Source: Zunongwangia sp. ESRF-bin46
GTDB taxonomy: Bacteria > Bacteroidota > Bacteroidia > Flavobacteriales > Flavobacteriaceae
Reading direction: 5' to 3'
Length of the DNA stretch: 64,000 bases
Assembly: GCA_002631855.1 (NCBI GenBank)
Contig: NTLF01000004.1
Coordinates: 1-64,000 of the forward strand
Part shown: piece by piece, positions 44,546 through 53,507 of the stretch
Position numbering within the stretch: position 1 is the first letter of the stretch
Layout of the letters: each line of letters opens with the position of its first letter
Made by a program: the position numbers and the translations under genes
Notes under the pieces: model-generated
Database searches by the model: none
Told to the model about the DNA's origin: nothing
The model's input: the letters and a program-made list of their open reading frames with translations, nothing else

Positions 44546-45265
44546 ATGATGAAACATTTTATATTCCTTTTTGCAACGATACTGTTATTCAATACATCAA
44601 CTGGGTTTTCACAATCGACAGAGGCCTTCTTCAATGAAGCTGATATGTTTTTTAAAACCTATGTTTCCAACGGAAAAGTTGATTATAAAAGCATTGAAAA
44701 AAATCCTGAAAAATTAAATCGCTTACTTGATCAAGCTGCAAAGATTTCTGTTTCTACTTCTGAAGAAAAAAACTATCAAGCTTTTTGGATTAATACTTAC
44801 AATCTTGCGGTGATAAAAGGAATAGTTGACAATTACCCTATTGAATCACCATTAGATAAAGACGGTTTTTTTGAAAGGATAAAATACAACTTAGGCGGAA
44901 CATCGCTAACCTTAAACGATATTGAAAACAAAAAGCTTCGCGCTAATTTTGACGAACCGCGCTTTCATTTTGTGTTGGTCTGTGGTGCAAAAGGATGCCC
45001 GCCCATTATTGCTAAAGCCTATAAACCTTCAAAATTAGAGGAACAATTACAGAAACAGACTGTAAAAGCTTTGAATAATCCTTCATTCATTAAAGTTTCA
45101 GAAAATGAAGTCGCTATTTCTGAAATTTTTAAGTGGTACAAAGAAGATTTTGTGAAAAATGGACAAACAGAAATTGACTTTTTAAACCACTTCCGAAAAG
45201 AAAAGATTCCTTCCAATTTTAAAGTCTCTTATTACCCTTACAATTGGCAATTAAACCAAAAGTAA
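44546..45265 (+). CDS. DUF547 protein, exported
   Basis: 239 residues with a signal peptide (about 1-23, ending GFSQS) and a DUF547 domain: FWINTYNLAVIKGIVDNYP, KLRANFDEPRFHFVLVCGAKGCPPI and ISEIFKWYKEDF. The conserved Cys and His segments suggest a thiol-type hydrolase or transpeptidase fold, but no activity is established to my knowledge. A paralogue lies at 47714. A second ATG three bases in is an alternative start. Followed 58 bases later by a GH113-like enzyme. Confidence 0.9.
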   Translation: MMKHFIFLFATILLFNTSTGFSQSTEAFFNEADMFFKTYVSNGKVDYKSIEKNPEKLNRLLDQAAKISVSTSEEKNYQAFWINTYNLAVIKGIVDNYPIESPLDKDGFFERIKYNLGGTSLTLNDIENKKLRANFDEPRFHFVLVCGAKGCPPIIAKAYKPSKLEEQLQKQTVKALNNPSFIKVSENEVAISEIFKWYKEDFVKNGQTEIDFLNHFRKEKIPSNFKVSYYPYNWQLNQK

Positions 45266-45323
45266 TTAGTACGGTCTAATTTTTTAAACTATTTTCAGTT
45301 TTGAAATAGTTGTCAATCACTCT

Positions 45324-46325
45324 ATGAAAAATTACTTGTTAGTTCTAATTCTGTTATTTGTCGTAGCCAGCCATGCGCAAGACACTAAAATTAATGGCAT
45401 TAGCTTTGTTGCATCTCGTGATTCAGTATCCCTTAAACACACAGCTCCACTTTTGCAAATAAACGCTAATTATGCAGCGGTAATGCCTTTTGGGTTTATT
45501 GAAAGTTTGGACCACCCTGAACTATTATACAGTACAGACCGACAATGGTATGGCGAGACAATTAAAGGTGCCAAACAATACATTAACAAGCTACAGCAAA
45601 ATAATATTAACGTCATGCTGAAGCCACAAATTTGGATTAGAAAAGGTGAGTTTACCGGGCATCTTGCTATGTCTTCGGAAAAAGATTGGAAAATATTAGA
45701 AACTTCATACCGCAATTTTATACTCGATTTTGCTCGTCTTGCTGAAGAAACCAATGTGCCCATTTTATGTATTGGCACAGAACTGGAACAGTTTATAATG
45801 CAACGTCCAACATTTTGGAATCAATTGATTTCTGAGATAAAACGTATCTATAGTGGTAAGTTGACCTATGCCGCCAATTGGGATGAATATACCAAGGTTC
45901 CATTCTGGGATCAATTAGATTTTATTGGTGTAGATGCGTATTTTCCTATTTCTAAAGTAAAAACTCCAACATTACAAGAAGCCAAAAAAGGATGGCAAAA
46001 GTGGAAGAATGAAATGAAAACTGTTTCAGAAAAACACAATAAAAAAATACTGTTTACTGAATACGGTTACAGAAACACAGACTTTGCCGGAAAAGAGCCT
46101 TGGCACAGTGGCAGAGAGCAGAAAAGTATAAATCACGACAACCAAGGCACGTTGCTAACCGCCCTTTTTGAAGAGGTTTGGCAAGAACCATGGATGGCCG
46201 GTGGTTTTTTATGGAAATGGTTTATTGACCATGAAAATTCTGGTGGTGGATTGAACAATCAATTTACCGTTCAAAACAAACCGTCTCAATTAGTGCTGCA
46301 ATATTATTATTCTATTTACGAATAA
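45324..46325 (+). CDS. GH113-like glycoside hydrolase
   Basis: 333 residues. Signal peptide about 1-19, then a TIM-barrel of the GH113/GTA type: LKPQIWIRKGEFTG, CIGTELEQF (acid/base Glu), FIGVDAYFPIS and FTEYGYRNTD (nucleophile Glu), and GGFLWKWF. GH113 enzymes are beta-mannanases, but related Bacteroidetes proteins act on unknown polymers, so the substrate is not assigned. Secreted to periplasm or surface; no lipobox or sorting domain visible. Confidence 0.88.
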   Translation: MKNYLLVLILLFVVASHAQDTKINGISFVASRDSVSLKHTAPLLQINANYAAVMPFGFIESLDHPELLYSTDRQWYGETIKGAKQYINKLQQNNINVMLKPQIWIRKGEFTGHLAMSSEKDWKILETSYRNFILDFARLAEETNVPILCIGTELEQFIMQRPTFWNQLISEIKRIYSGKLTYAANWDEYTKVPFWDQLDFIGVDAYFPISKVKTPTLQEAKKGWQKWKNEMKTVSEKHNKKILFTEYGYRNTDFAGKEPWHSGREQKSINHDNQGTLLTALFEEVWQEPWMAGGFLWKWFIDHENSGGGLNNQFTVQNKPSQLVLQYYYSIYE

Positions 46326-46327
46326 TA

Positions 46328-46762
46328 TTACCGCTTTTCTTTCATCACTTTTAAGTATTCTTCGGCAATAGAAATTTTTTGCTTCTCTGTAAAAACTTTA
46401 CCCGCTAATTGAAAAAAGGTGTGCTCTTCATCCTCTAAATGGTGTTCTACTTTCTCGCAAAGTTGTTTGGCGTGCACTAACCAACCAGGCGAATCTAAAT
46501 CGGTATCATCGATTTTTTCAATTAACTCGTCCATTTCATGATGCTCTGCTATTCCATGGCGAGCATGTTCTTGCATCATATCGTTTTGAATAAGTGGGGT
46601 ATAAAAAGTACGCTCCTCAGCGTCTGCATGAACTTGCAGTTCGTGTTTCAGTTTTTCCCACATTTCTTTTCGGCCCTTACTGTCGCCAGATGTGGAAGTA
46701 ACTAGTTTGCACAATTCACGTTGTTTGTCGTGGTCTTTTCTAATCGCTTCAAAAATGTTCAT
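46328..46762 (-). CDS. Hemerythrin-domain protein
   Basis: 144 residues from ATG 46762; the track's earlier start adds a low-complexity stretch. Helical bundle with the di-iron His/Glu pattern: IRKDHDKQRE, HADAEERTFY, HGIAEHHEMDE and KVEHHLEDEEHTFF. DUF/hemerythrin HHE proteins bind a di-iron centre and respond to oxygen, NO or iron. No fused domain. Stands alone between convergent and same-strand genes; its stop is two bases from the GH113 gene's stop. Confidence 0.9.
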   Translation of the reverse strand: MNIFEAIRKDHDKQRELCKLVTSTSGDSKGRKEMWEKLKHELQVHADAEERTFYTPLIQNDMMQEHARHGIAEHHEMDELIEKIDDTDLDSPGWLVHAKQLCEKVEHHLEDEEHTFFQLAGKVFTEKQKISIAEEYLKVMKEKR

Positions 46763-46882
46763 AGTTGTTTTTTTTGGTTTTGTATCCTCAAAATACAACC
46801 AACTAAAATGTTTCAGTGTTTAGAAAATCATAAAATTTTTAGTGAATACGCTTGAAAGGGTAAAGCAAACATTTTAGAAAAG

Positions 46883-47650
46883 TTACTTTTCTATAAACGC
46901 TTCTCTTGGCGACTCGATAGTGACATTCTCGTTCTGCTTCTTTTTATTGTTCCGTAAGTGTTTACAATAGTAAGCAAACAGTTGATCTGCATCGGCACCC
47001 AACCATTTTTTAATGTAGATGGTCCAAAAGTGATATTGTACATACCAAACGCCTTTTTCGCGGTACAATCGTGCTGAGGAAGTCAGTTTTTTATTGATGA
47101 CTACAAACGTGTTGCGTTCGTACAACTCATTTATAAGGATGTTGTCTTCGTAAATAATATAAGTTTCATCGTAGCCCCCTATTTCATCGAACAATTCACG
47201 GGTAATAAATTGGCTTTGGTCACCACCTCGGCATGCGCGCCAACTGAATTTTGTGAGCCAACTAGCCAAACGCAACCACCAATGGTTACTGTCAAATTGC
47301 ATCCTAAAACACCCTGCAGGATTTCCTTTTTCTACTTCGGAAATAATTAATTCGTCAAAATTTTTAGGGGGAAAGGAATCTGCGTGTAAGAAGTAAAGGA
47401 TTGACCCCGTAGCGTTTTTTGCTCCGGCGTTTAACTGTTTTCCGCGTCCTTTTTCCGAAGAAATAAGCTGTATTCCTATTTCAGGTTTAACTTCAAAATT
47501 TTTTATCAATTGTTGTGTACCATCTGTGCTTCCACCATCTACGACGGTAATTTCAGCAAGATTTTTAGGCGTAACATTTTCTACTAAATGCTGTAACAGC
47601 TTTTCAATGGAAGACGCTTCGTTTAATACGGGGATAACAATACTAATCAT
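46883..47650 (-). CDS. Family 2 glycosyltransferase, TIGR04283-type
   Basis: 255 residues. GT-A fold with SIVIPVLNEASSI, VVDGGSTDGT, FLHADSFPP (metal Asp) and a C-terminal YKKWLGAD-like segment. The pattern GRGKQLNAGA and FSWRACRGGDQSQF matches the TIGR04283 subfamily often tied to arsenosugar synthesis, but no ArsM or ArsS-like gene is nearby, so I do not assign that pathway. The DUF547 lipoprotein gene upstream is 63 bases away with a terminator in between. Confidence 0.88.
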   Translation of the reverse strand: MISIVIPVLNEASSIEKLLQHLVENVTPKNLAEITVVDGGSTDGTQQLIKNFEVKPEIGIQLISSEKGRGKQLNAGAKNATGSILYFLHADSFPPKNFDELIISEVEKGNPAGCFRMQFDSNHWWLRLASWLTKFSWRACRGGDQSQFITRELFDEIGGYDETYIIYEDNILINELYERNTFVVINKKLTSSARLYREKGVWYVQYHFWTIYIKKWLGADADQLFAYYCKHLRNNKKKQNENVTIESPREAFIEK

Positions 47651-47672
47651 ACGCTAAACTTACGAAATAAAT

Positions 47673-47695
47673 AACCCGGAAGTTTTATCCGGGCT
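47673..47695 (-). terminator. Terminator after the DUF547 lipoprotein gene
   Basis: On the minus strand GCCCGGA / TCCGGGT forms a 7-bp stem (one G-T) around TAAAACT, followed by TATTTATTTCG. It ends the 47714-48517 transcript before the glycosyltransferase gene. Confidence 0.75.
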
Positions 47696-47713
47696 ATATT
47701 CCTTTAAAAAATA

Positions 47714-48517
47714 TTATTTCTGTTCGTTTAGCTTCCAGTTGTAATCTTTGTACTGTAACTCAACCCTAGGGTTGATTTCAGTATCGCTATATTTATTTAT
47801 AAATCCAATAACATCTTTATTTCCATTAACGGTATAATCTTTTGCATACCATTTAAAAATAGAAGACACTTTTGGGGTATTTGCAGTGATTTCGTTTTTA
47901 TCGCTGTTTATAAATTCGCGAGTTACTTCATCTAACTGTTCATTTATTTTTGAAGCAGTAAAAGCCTCATCCAATAGTTTTGGGCACGAAATTGAAGCAC
48001 AGTTAATAGCAAAATGAATACGAGGTTCATCCATTTTACGAAGGATGCCGTTTTCAATTCCTCCTAATGACAATTCACGATCTCCAACAGGTACAAACCC
48101 TTTCGTAAAGGCGCCATCAATATCTTGTATGCTTTCAGTTGGGTAATTATTTAAAATTAAATCTACCGTATAAGCGTTGTATAAATTAATGTAAAACGCT
48201 AATAGTTCTTGAACGCTCCAAGCATCGGTTGGTTCTGTAGAAGATAATTTCTGAAGGTATTTATTCAATGCTTCTCTATCATTTTTAAAGCCTTTGTAAT
48301 CGACCATCCCTTTTGAATCTACATGCTTTTTCAACAATTTGTCCCAAGCAGAGTGATCAAAATTAACTGCAGAATTTGCCGTGGTTGAAGTTAAATCACC
48401 TTCCACTTTTTTAGTGGGTTGGCCTTGGCTGGTCAATCCTGCTGCTGAAGTTAAGTTGCAGCTTACCAATGAAACAGAAATAAATAATAGTGTAAAAACT
48501 TTAAGTATAGATTTCAT
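47714..48517 (-). CDS. DUF547 lipoprotein
   Basis: 267 residues. Lipoprotein signal with LVSCN (Cys20), a short linker, and a DUF547 domain (about 55-265): FYINLYNAYTVDLILNNYP, MDEPRIHFAINCASISCPKLL and SIFKWYAKDYTV. It is paralogous to the exported protein at 44546 but is membrane-anchored. Function unknown. Single-gene unit with its own terminator; the next gene upstream (fatty acid hydroxylase) ends 36 bases away. Confidence 0.9.
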   Translation of the reverse strand: MKSILKVFTLLFISVSLVSCNLTSAAGLTSQGQPTKKVEGDLTSTTANSAVNFDHSAWDKLLKKHVDSKGMVDYKGFKNDREALNKYLQKLSSTEPTDAWSVQELLAFYINLYNAYTVDLILNNYPTESIQDIDGAFTKGFVPVGDRELSLGGIENGILRKMDEPRIHFAINCASISCPKLLDEAFTASKINEQLDEVTREFINSDKNEITANTPKVSSIFKWYAKDYTVNGNKDVIGFINKYSDTEINPRVELQYKDYNWKLNEQK

Positions 48518-48553
48518 AATCTTTTGTGTTTATACCCATATATACGGGCTATA

Positions 48554-49438
48554 TTATTTTTTGGTTTTTATAGGATATATACTTTGATGAATGAATTGTT
48601 GAGGAAAGTGTTCATCACCGTCAAAGCCTAATTCAATATCCCTTCCGTCGTGCGGAATGTGGTTTGTACCAAAAAGATAATCCCAAATACTTAAACTAAG
48701 CCCGTAATTAACACCGTATTTAGTATGTTTTGGCAAAATTTTAGCGTGATGCCAAATATGCATCTTCGGGTTATTAAGCACATATTTTAAAATTCCGTAG
48801 TTCCATCCTAGGTTGGCGTGGTTAAGATGACCAATGGTCAAAGCAGTGAAATGGACAATTGCAACATCGGTTACATCAAACCCACCGATAATAGCCAATG
48901 GAATGTACAAAATGGACTTATAGACTACCGGTTCCATCCAATGGTAGCGCAAATGAGCCGCAAAACCCATTTCTTTTACGGAATGATGTACTTGATGGAA
49001 TTTCCAAAGTATAGGCACTCTATGCAGCAATCTATGGGTATTCCATTGCACAAAATCTGACACCAAGAAAAACACTAATAATCCTAATCCGTATGGTAAA
49101 GCATCAACGTTTAGTAATTCGAAGTCTGAAACTTGCAGCCCAATTAAACCGAGGATGTCATTAAAAAAAGCTTCGGCAGTGTTTGAGAGGAAGATGAGTA
49201 CAATCAGGTTCAACAAAAAGAAGTTGAAGAACATATAGAATGTATCCAGCCAAAAGTCTTTACGGAATACTTTCTGGTTTTTTCGCCACGGAAATAGCAA
49301 TTCTAACAACCAAACAACTACCGACACGATGATAAGTCCATAGAAATAGTTTTCCCAATGAAAACGGGTGATTTCATCCAACAAATAGTTGAAATACCCA
49401 ACATAAGAATCTTTAAATATCTGAATATATTTTTCCAT
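48554..49438 (-). CDS. Fatty acid hydroxylase / sterol desaturase superfamily protein
   Basis: 294 residues, about five membrane helices. The di-iron His clusters of the superfamily are seen as THRLLHR, HQVHHS, HLRYH, GHLNHANLGW and HIWHHAK. Members use O2 and a di-iron site to hydroxylate lipids or carotenoids. In Flavobacteria such enzymes may act on lipids or flexirubin/carotenoid-like compounds, but the substrate is unassigned. A -7 box (TAATTTTG, minus, at 49479-49472) lies upstream. Confidence 0.9.
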   Translation of the reverse strand: MEKYIQIFKDSYVGYFNYLLDEITRFHWENYFYGLIIVSVVVWLLELLFPWRKNQKVFRKDFWLDTFYMFFNFFLLNLIVLIFLSNTAEAFFNDILGLIGLQVSDFELLNVDALPYGLGLLVFFLVSDFVQWNTHRLLHRVPILWKFHQVHHSVKEMGFAAHLRYHWMEPVVYKSILYIPLAIIGGFDVTDVAIVHFTALTIGHLNHANLGWNYGILKYVLNNPKMHIWHHAKILPKHTKYGVNYGLSLSIWDYLFGTNHIPHDGRDIELGFDGDEHFPQQFIHQSIYPIKTKK

Positions 49439-49534
49439 AGCAATCTATCCTACTTGTCGGATTTGTGGGTGCAAAATTACAGATTGTAAAAGTAAATTGG
49501 GGATTGTGTATCTTTATATTTCTTTTCAATTCTT

Positions 49535-50251
49535 ATGAAAGAATATTATGTCTATATCCATCTAAACCCGAAAACCAATGAAATTTTTTACGTTGGTAAA
49601 GGAAAAGGAAATAGAAAATCATCTAAAGTTGGTCGAAATGAAAAGTGGAAAAAATATGTCTCTAATCTCACTGAACAATTTAAAATATTAATATTAAAAG
49701 AAAACTTAAGCGAGAAAGAAGCTCTTGAACTGGAAAGAAAAGTAATTAGCAAAATCGATTGGCATTATGATGATTTAACAACAAACATAACTGACTCCCT
49801 GCCTAATTTTGAAGGTGGGCCGGCAATTCAAATAGTTTTTAAAGATTCAAAAGAACTAATAAAATCAGAGGAATTTAAACCAAATTTTAAATTCCAAAAC
49901 TTAAGCGATTCAGAAATAATTTCAACTTTATTAAACTTTCCAAATGAGTTATCACTTAATAAAATAATTATAGAATTTGAAAATCAATGTGAGTTTTTCC
50001 ACGATAATTACGATGAATTAGAGAATGCTGACGAAGACATATTTTATGACATCGAATGTATAATTGACTCAATTGAGGATTTATTGGTAGAATATAAAAG
50101 CTCGAATAAAAGCAATATCATTGAATTTATTACGGAACTAAAACGTGAAAGAGTTGAGATAGAAATGATTCAAGAAGAAAAACCAAAAGGAAAACAAAAA
50201 CAATTTTTAAGTAATTTAACCAAATGGATTGATAGTTTGGTCGAAAATTAA
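49535..50251 (+). CDS. GIY-YIG-like nuclease domain protein
   Basis: 238 residues. The N-terminus (about 4-80) carries GIY-YIG nuclease features: YYVYIHLNPKTNEIFYVGKG (Tyr-Val-Tyr then Tyr-Val-Gly), a basic GNRKSS turn with Arg, and LERKVISKI supplying the catalytic Glu. The rest (about 95-238) is acidic and helical, without a family I recognise. The gene is strongly AT-rich and its codon use (many AAA/AAT/TTA) differs from neighbours, hinting at recent acquisition. Possible restriction, homing or defence role; unproven. Confidence 0.75.
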   Translation: MKEYYVYIHLNPKTNEIFYVGKGKGNRKSSKVGRNEKWKKYVSNLTEQFKILILKENLSEKEALELERKVISKIDWHYDDLTTNITDSLPNFEGGPAIQIVFKDSKELIKSEEFKPNFKFQNLSDSEIISTLLNFPNELSLNKIIIEFENQCEFFHDNYDELENADEDIFYDIECIIDSIEDLLVEYKSSNKSNIIEFITELKRERVEIEMIQEEKPKGKQKQFLSNLTKWIDSLVEN

Positions 50252-50301
50252 CTACTCAAAAAAATATCAACACTGAATTTATTACCATTAAACCCTATCC
50301 A

Positions 50302-50730
50302 ATGAAAAAGTTACTATTCCTAATTACTATATTCACCCTAACCGCATCCTTTGCCCAAACCGAAGCCGAAGACAAAGCCGCTATTTTAAACGTCATGAAA
50401 GCCCAAGAAAAAGCATGGTCCAATAACGACCTAGAAGGTTTTATGCAAGGCTATTGGAAAAGTGATTCTTTAAAATTTTATGGCAGTAACGGACTCACCA
50501 AAGGTTGGCAACAAACGCTAGACAACTATAAAAAAGGATATCCAACGAAAGAACATTCTGGTACGTTGAACTTTAAAATCAATGACATTTCAAAAATTAG
50601 TGACGACAGTTATTGGGTAATGGGCGAATACTTTCTAAAACGAAACGTAGGCGATGCCAATGGGGTGTTTATGATCATCTTTAAAAAAATAAATGGTGAA
50701 TGGAAAATTGTAGCAGATACGAGTTGTTGA
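50302..50730 (+). CDS. Exported SnoaL/DUF4440-like (NTF2-fold) protein
   Basis: 142 residues with a signal peptide (about 1-18, TASFAQ). The remainder has the NTF2-like DUF4440 pattern: AILNVMKAQEKAWSNNDLEGFMQGYW, a central FYG-like strand and a terminal IIFKKINGEWKIVADTSC. NTF2-fold proteins include isomerases and binding modules; the ligand is unknown. Its stop lies one base from the convergent hydrolase gene, leaving no separate terminator. Confidence 0.9.
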   Translation: MKKLLFLITIFTLTASFAQTEAEDKAAILNVMKAQEKAWSNNDLEGFMQGYWKSDSLKFYGSNGLTKGWQQTLDNYKKGYPTKEHSGTLNFKINDISKISDDSYWVMGEYFLKRNVGDANGVFMIIFKKINGEWKIVADTSC

Positions 50731-50731
50731 T

Positions 50732-51727
50732 TTAATTTCCTAGCATCCTTTCCCAAAGATCGGCTAATAATTTTTTAGCATCATCTCTGTTTTTAGGTTC
50801 TTCAATCACATTCAACCCTTCTGAAGTTTGCTGTAACTGATAACTAAACGCATATTTATCGGTTTGCGGATCTACGCTTAACAAACCAAAACGCAAATCA
50901 TTGAAATAAGTGGCATCATTTTTTTCTGAAATGGCGTACCACCCATTAGATATTGCAATAAGGCGTTGTATTTTATCATCGTTCTTTAAGTCTCCCAACG
51001 CCGCATGATTTTTAGGGTGCCTATAAAACTGAATGGGTTTACTATCAAAAAAAGAATAATCCCCAATTAAAAAAGCATCGTCCACCTCAACATTGGCCGT
51101 CCAAAGAATAGTATTAAACGGACTCGGTTTGGTTTCAATTGCTTTGTAGGCGATATCTTGTTCGTCTAAGGCGTTAGTAAACGTATGATAGGTAATTCCT
51201 TTTAAAATCAACGTAATCACTATATAACTACTACTGATTAGCAAGCCTGCGTTATTGATTCTACGTCGTTTTTCAGTTCCTCGTTTTAGGAAAGCTGCCC
51301 AGATTACGCACACTAAAAACGGTAACGTATATAAAGGATCAATCACGAAAATGTTTTTGTAAGCAAGGCGAAGATCAAAAGGCCAAAAAAGCTGTGTCCC
51401 CCAAGTGGTATGCGCATCGAGAAACGGATGGGTTATAAAACACATAAACCACAACCAATACCATTGTTTAAACGTAGCACGCTTTTCGTATAACGAAGTA
51501 AGCCAAGCAAAGAAACCTCCAAAAACTACCGAAAACACAATAGAATGCGTAAAACCACGGTGTATTTCCAACGCGGTAACCGTATCTACAAAATTACTGG
51601 ACAGCACATCCAAATCTGGAATGGTTCCGGCGATAGCGCCGTACAACATAGCTTTATTGCCCATGGTTTTTCCAAGGGTGGCTTCGCCTACGGCAGCGCC
51701 TAATACTATTTGGGTTAATGAATCCAT
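50732..51727 (-). CDS. YdjM-like membrane-bound metal-dependent hydrolase
   Basis: 331 residues, PF04307 (LexA-regulated membrane-bound hydrolase) type. Metal-site motifs: IPDLD near residue 36, HRGFTHSIVFS, and HPFLDAHTTWGTQLFWPF; about four or five membrane helices. Substrate unknown; phospholipid or prenyl phosphate hydrolysis has been proposed for the fold. The start codon overlaps the stop of the MutS-like gene by one base, so both are probably translated from one message. Confidence 0.88.
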   Translation of the reverse strand: MDSLTQIVLGAAVGEATLGKTMGNKAMLYGAIAGTIPDLDVLSSNFVDTVTALEIHRGFTHSIVFSVVFGGFFAWLTSLYEKRATFKQWYWLWFMCFITHPFLDAHTTWGTQLFWPFDLRLAYKNIFVIDPLYTLPFLVCVIWAAFLKRGTEKRRRINNAGLLISSSYIVITLILKGITYHTFTNALDEQDIAYKAIETKPSPFNTILWTANVEVDDAFLIGDYSFFDSKPIQFYRHPKNHAALGDLKNDDKIQRLIAISNGWYAISEKNDATYFNDLRFGLLSVDPQTDKYAFSYQLQQTSEGLNVIEEPKNRDDAKKLLADLWERMLGN

Positions 51728-53499
51728 TAATCAACAATTTCCATTTTCTTGAGTAGAAAAGAGGCGTTCATATTTTGACAAATTCCAGGTTGAAACGTAT
51801 AATCGAAGTATAATTCGTCGTCTTCTATTCGGGCATCAAAAAAGTAATTTTTTACCTTCGGAATGCTTTCAGAAACTTCACATAAACTTAAATCGTGCGT
51901 GGCAATGATTCCCGTAGCATTTCCGCCGACCAATTTTTCAACAAACTTTTTAGACCCGATGGCTTTGTCGGTACTGTTCGTCCCTTTTAATATTTCATCT
52001 AGAATAATAAAATAGCGGTCCGTTTTAATTTCTTCAACGATAAACTTTAATCGCTTCAGCTCACTGAAAAAATACGATTCATCATCCGTTAAACTATCCG
52101 TGGTACGCATGCTAGTGATTAGTTTAATAGGTTGATAGGTTGATTTTGTAGCACACACCGGAAGCCCAACATTCGCCATCACAATTTGTAGGGCAACGGT
52201 ACGCAAAAACGTACTTTTCCCGGCCATATTGGCACCGGTGACAATGAAAAACTCTTCCGAAGCTATCTTAAAATCATTGCGCACCAACTTTTCAGGATCT
52301 AACAAAGGATGTCCAACGCCATCAGCTTGTAACTGTGTAGTCGAGGTTACAATTGATGGAAACACATGATGCGGATGGTTAAAAACATAATTTGCTAGCG
52401 TGTTGTAGGCATCAAAGAAAACAATGCTGTCTATCCATTTTGAAACGTGCTCGCTATGCTCTGAAATCCATTTTTCGATATTGTACGATTGTCGAAGATC
52501 GCGTAACATAAAGCCATTCGCCACAACGCCCACTAATAAATTGCTTCGTTGATCTAGCGAATCGAGATGTTTTGCAAATTGCTTTAATATGGTAGATGCT
52601 TTTTCGGTTTCACTTACAACCGTTTTCTTTTTTTCTGAAAGTAAGTCACTGCTGAAATCTTCTGTTTCAATTTCTAATAACAACTTATGAAACTGCTCAA
52701 ACGTACTCTGAATTTTAGCCGTATGTTGCGATAAATCGTTTACTTTTTTCAAATAGCGTCCGCTAATAATGAGTCCGACTAAAAACCAGCCAAACACAAT
52801 ATAACCGGATATAAATCCTGAAAAATAGGTGATTAAAAGCCCTAATGAAATAATAGAAAAGACAGTAGAACCCACTTTTATCCAATTAGGCACAAAGCTT
52901 TTATAACTGTTCAACCAGTTTAAGACGGTATTTGCTGAAACTTCGGTTTTCACCAACGAAGCAACCGCCGAAAAATGCTGCCGCCACGTTGCTTTTTTAG
53001 CCAATTCTTGAATGGCTTCTTGTTTCTTGGTGATGTTATCTATATCATTTTCAGTGAGCAGATGCGCTAAGTGGTCTGAACCACTTTCTAAAGCCGTCCT
53101 GTTGATGTATTGATAAAAAGAACCTCTCCCGAACAAATCGATATCCTGACTAAAATAATGCTCTGAATTTTTATACTTTTCTCCGTCTGGTAAATGGTGA
53201 AACGCCCTGCTCAATACTTCCAGCTCCACGTTATTGGCTTCAAGCAAGGCTTTTGTTACATCACGTTTGTATTGTAAATTGCTATGTCGGGACACTAAAA
53301 AAACGAACAACGCAATGCCCCCTAATATAATGGCGATGACAAATTTTGTGTTTCCGAAGGTGAAATATACACCAGCACACAATGCCAGAAACACTAGCAA
53401 TCTAAACGTTCCAGAAAGGGCGAGCTGCTTTTTAAGGGTTTTAAGGGTTTCGGTATGTTTGGTAATCTGTTCTTTATAAAACGATTCGGGTTTCTTCAT
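51727..53499 (-). CDS. MutS-family ATPase with N-terminal membrane helices
   Basis: 590 residues. Two hydrophobic helices at about 29-65 and another pair near 210-245 bracket a helical lever/clamp region; the C-terminal ATPase (about 385-590) has MutS motifs: Walker A TGANMAGKST, MVDVGLPV-like signature (MANVGLPVCA), Walker B FIILDEILKGTNS and ATHDLSL. The mismatch-recognition domain of MutS is absent. Membrane anchoring is unusual for MutS relatives; this subgroup is recurrent in Bacteroidetes but its function is unknown to me. Confidence 0.88.
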   Translation of the reverse strand: MKKPESFYKEQITKHTETLKTLKKQLALSGTFRLLVFLALCAGVYFTFGNTKFVIAIILGGIALFVFLVSRHSNLQYKRDVTKALLEANNVELEVLSRAFHHLPDGEKYKNSEHYFSQDIDLFGRGSFYQYINRTALESGSDHLAHLLTENDIDNITKKQEAIQELAKKATWRQHFSAVASLVKTEVSANTVLNWLNSYKSFVPNWIKVGSTVFSIISLGLLITYFSGFISGYIVFGWFLVGLIISGRYLKKVNDLSQHTAKIQSTFEQFHKLLLEIETEDFSSDLLSEKKKTVVSETEKASTILKQFAKHLDSLDQRSNLLVGVVANGFMLRDLRQSYNIEKWISEHSEHVSKWIDSIVFFDAYNTLANYVFNHPHHVFPSIVTSTTQLQADGVGHPLLDPEKLVRNDFKIASEEFFIVTGANMAGKSTFLRTVALQIVMANVGLPVCATKSTYQPIKLITSMRTTDSLTDDESYFFSELKRLKFIVEEIKTDRYFIILDEILKGTNSTDKAIGSKKFVEKLVGGNATGIIATHDLSLCEVSESIPKVKNYFFDARIEDDELYFDYTFQPGICQNMNASFLLKKMEIVD

Positions 53500-53507
53500 T
53501 TTTCTTT

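Noticed and set aside
46883-47650. Arsenosugar biosynthesis pathway
   Set aside because: Only the TIGR04283-type glycosyltransferase is present; ArsM and radical SAM ArsS-like genes are not in the window.
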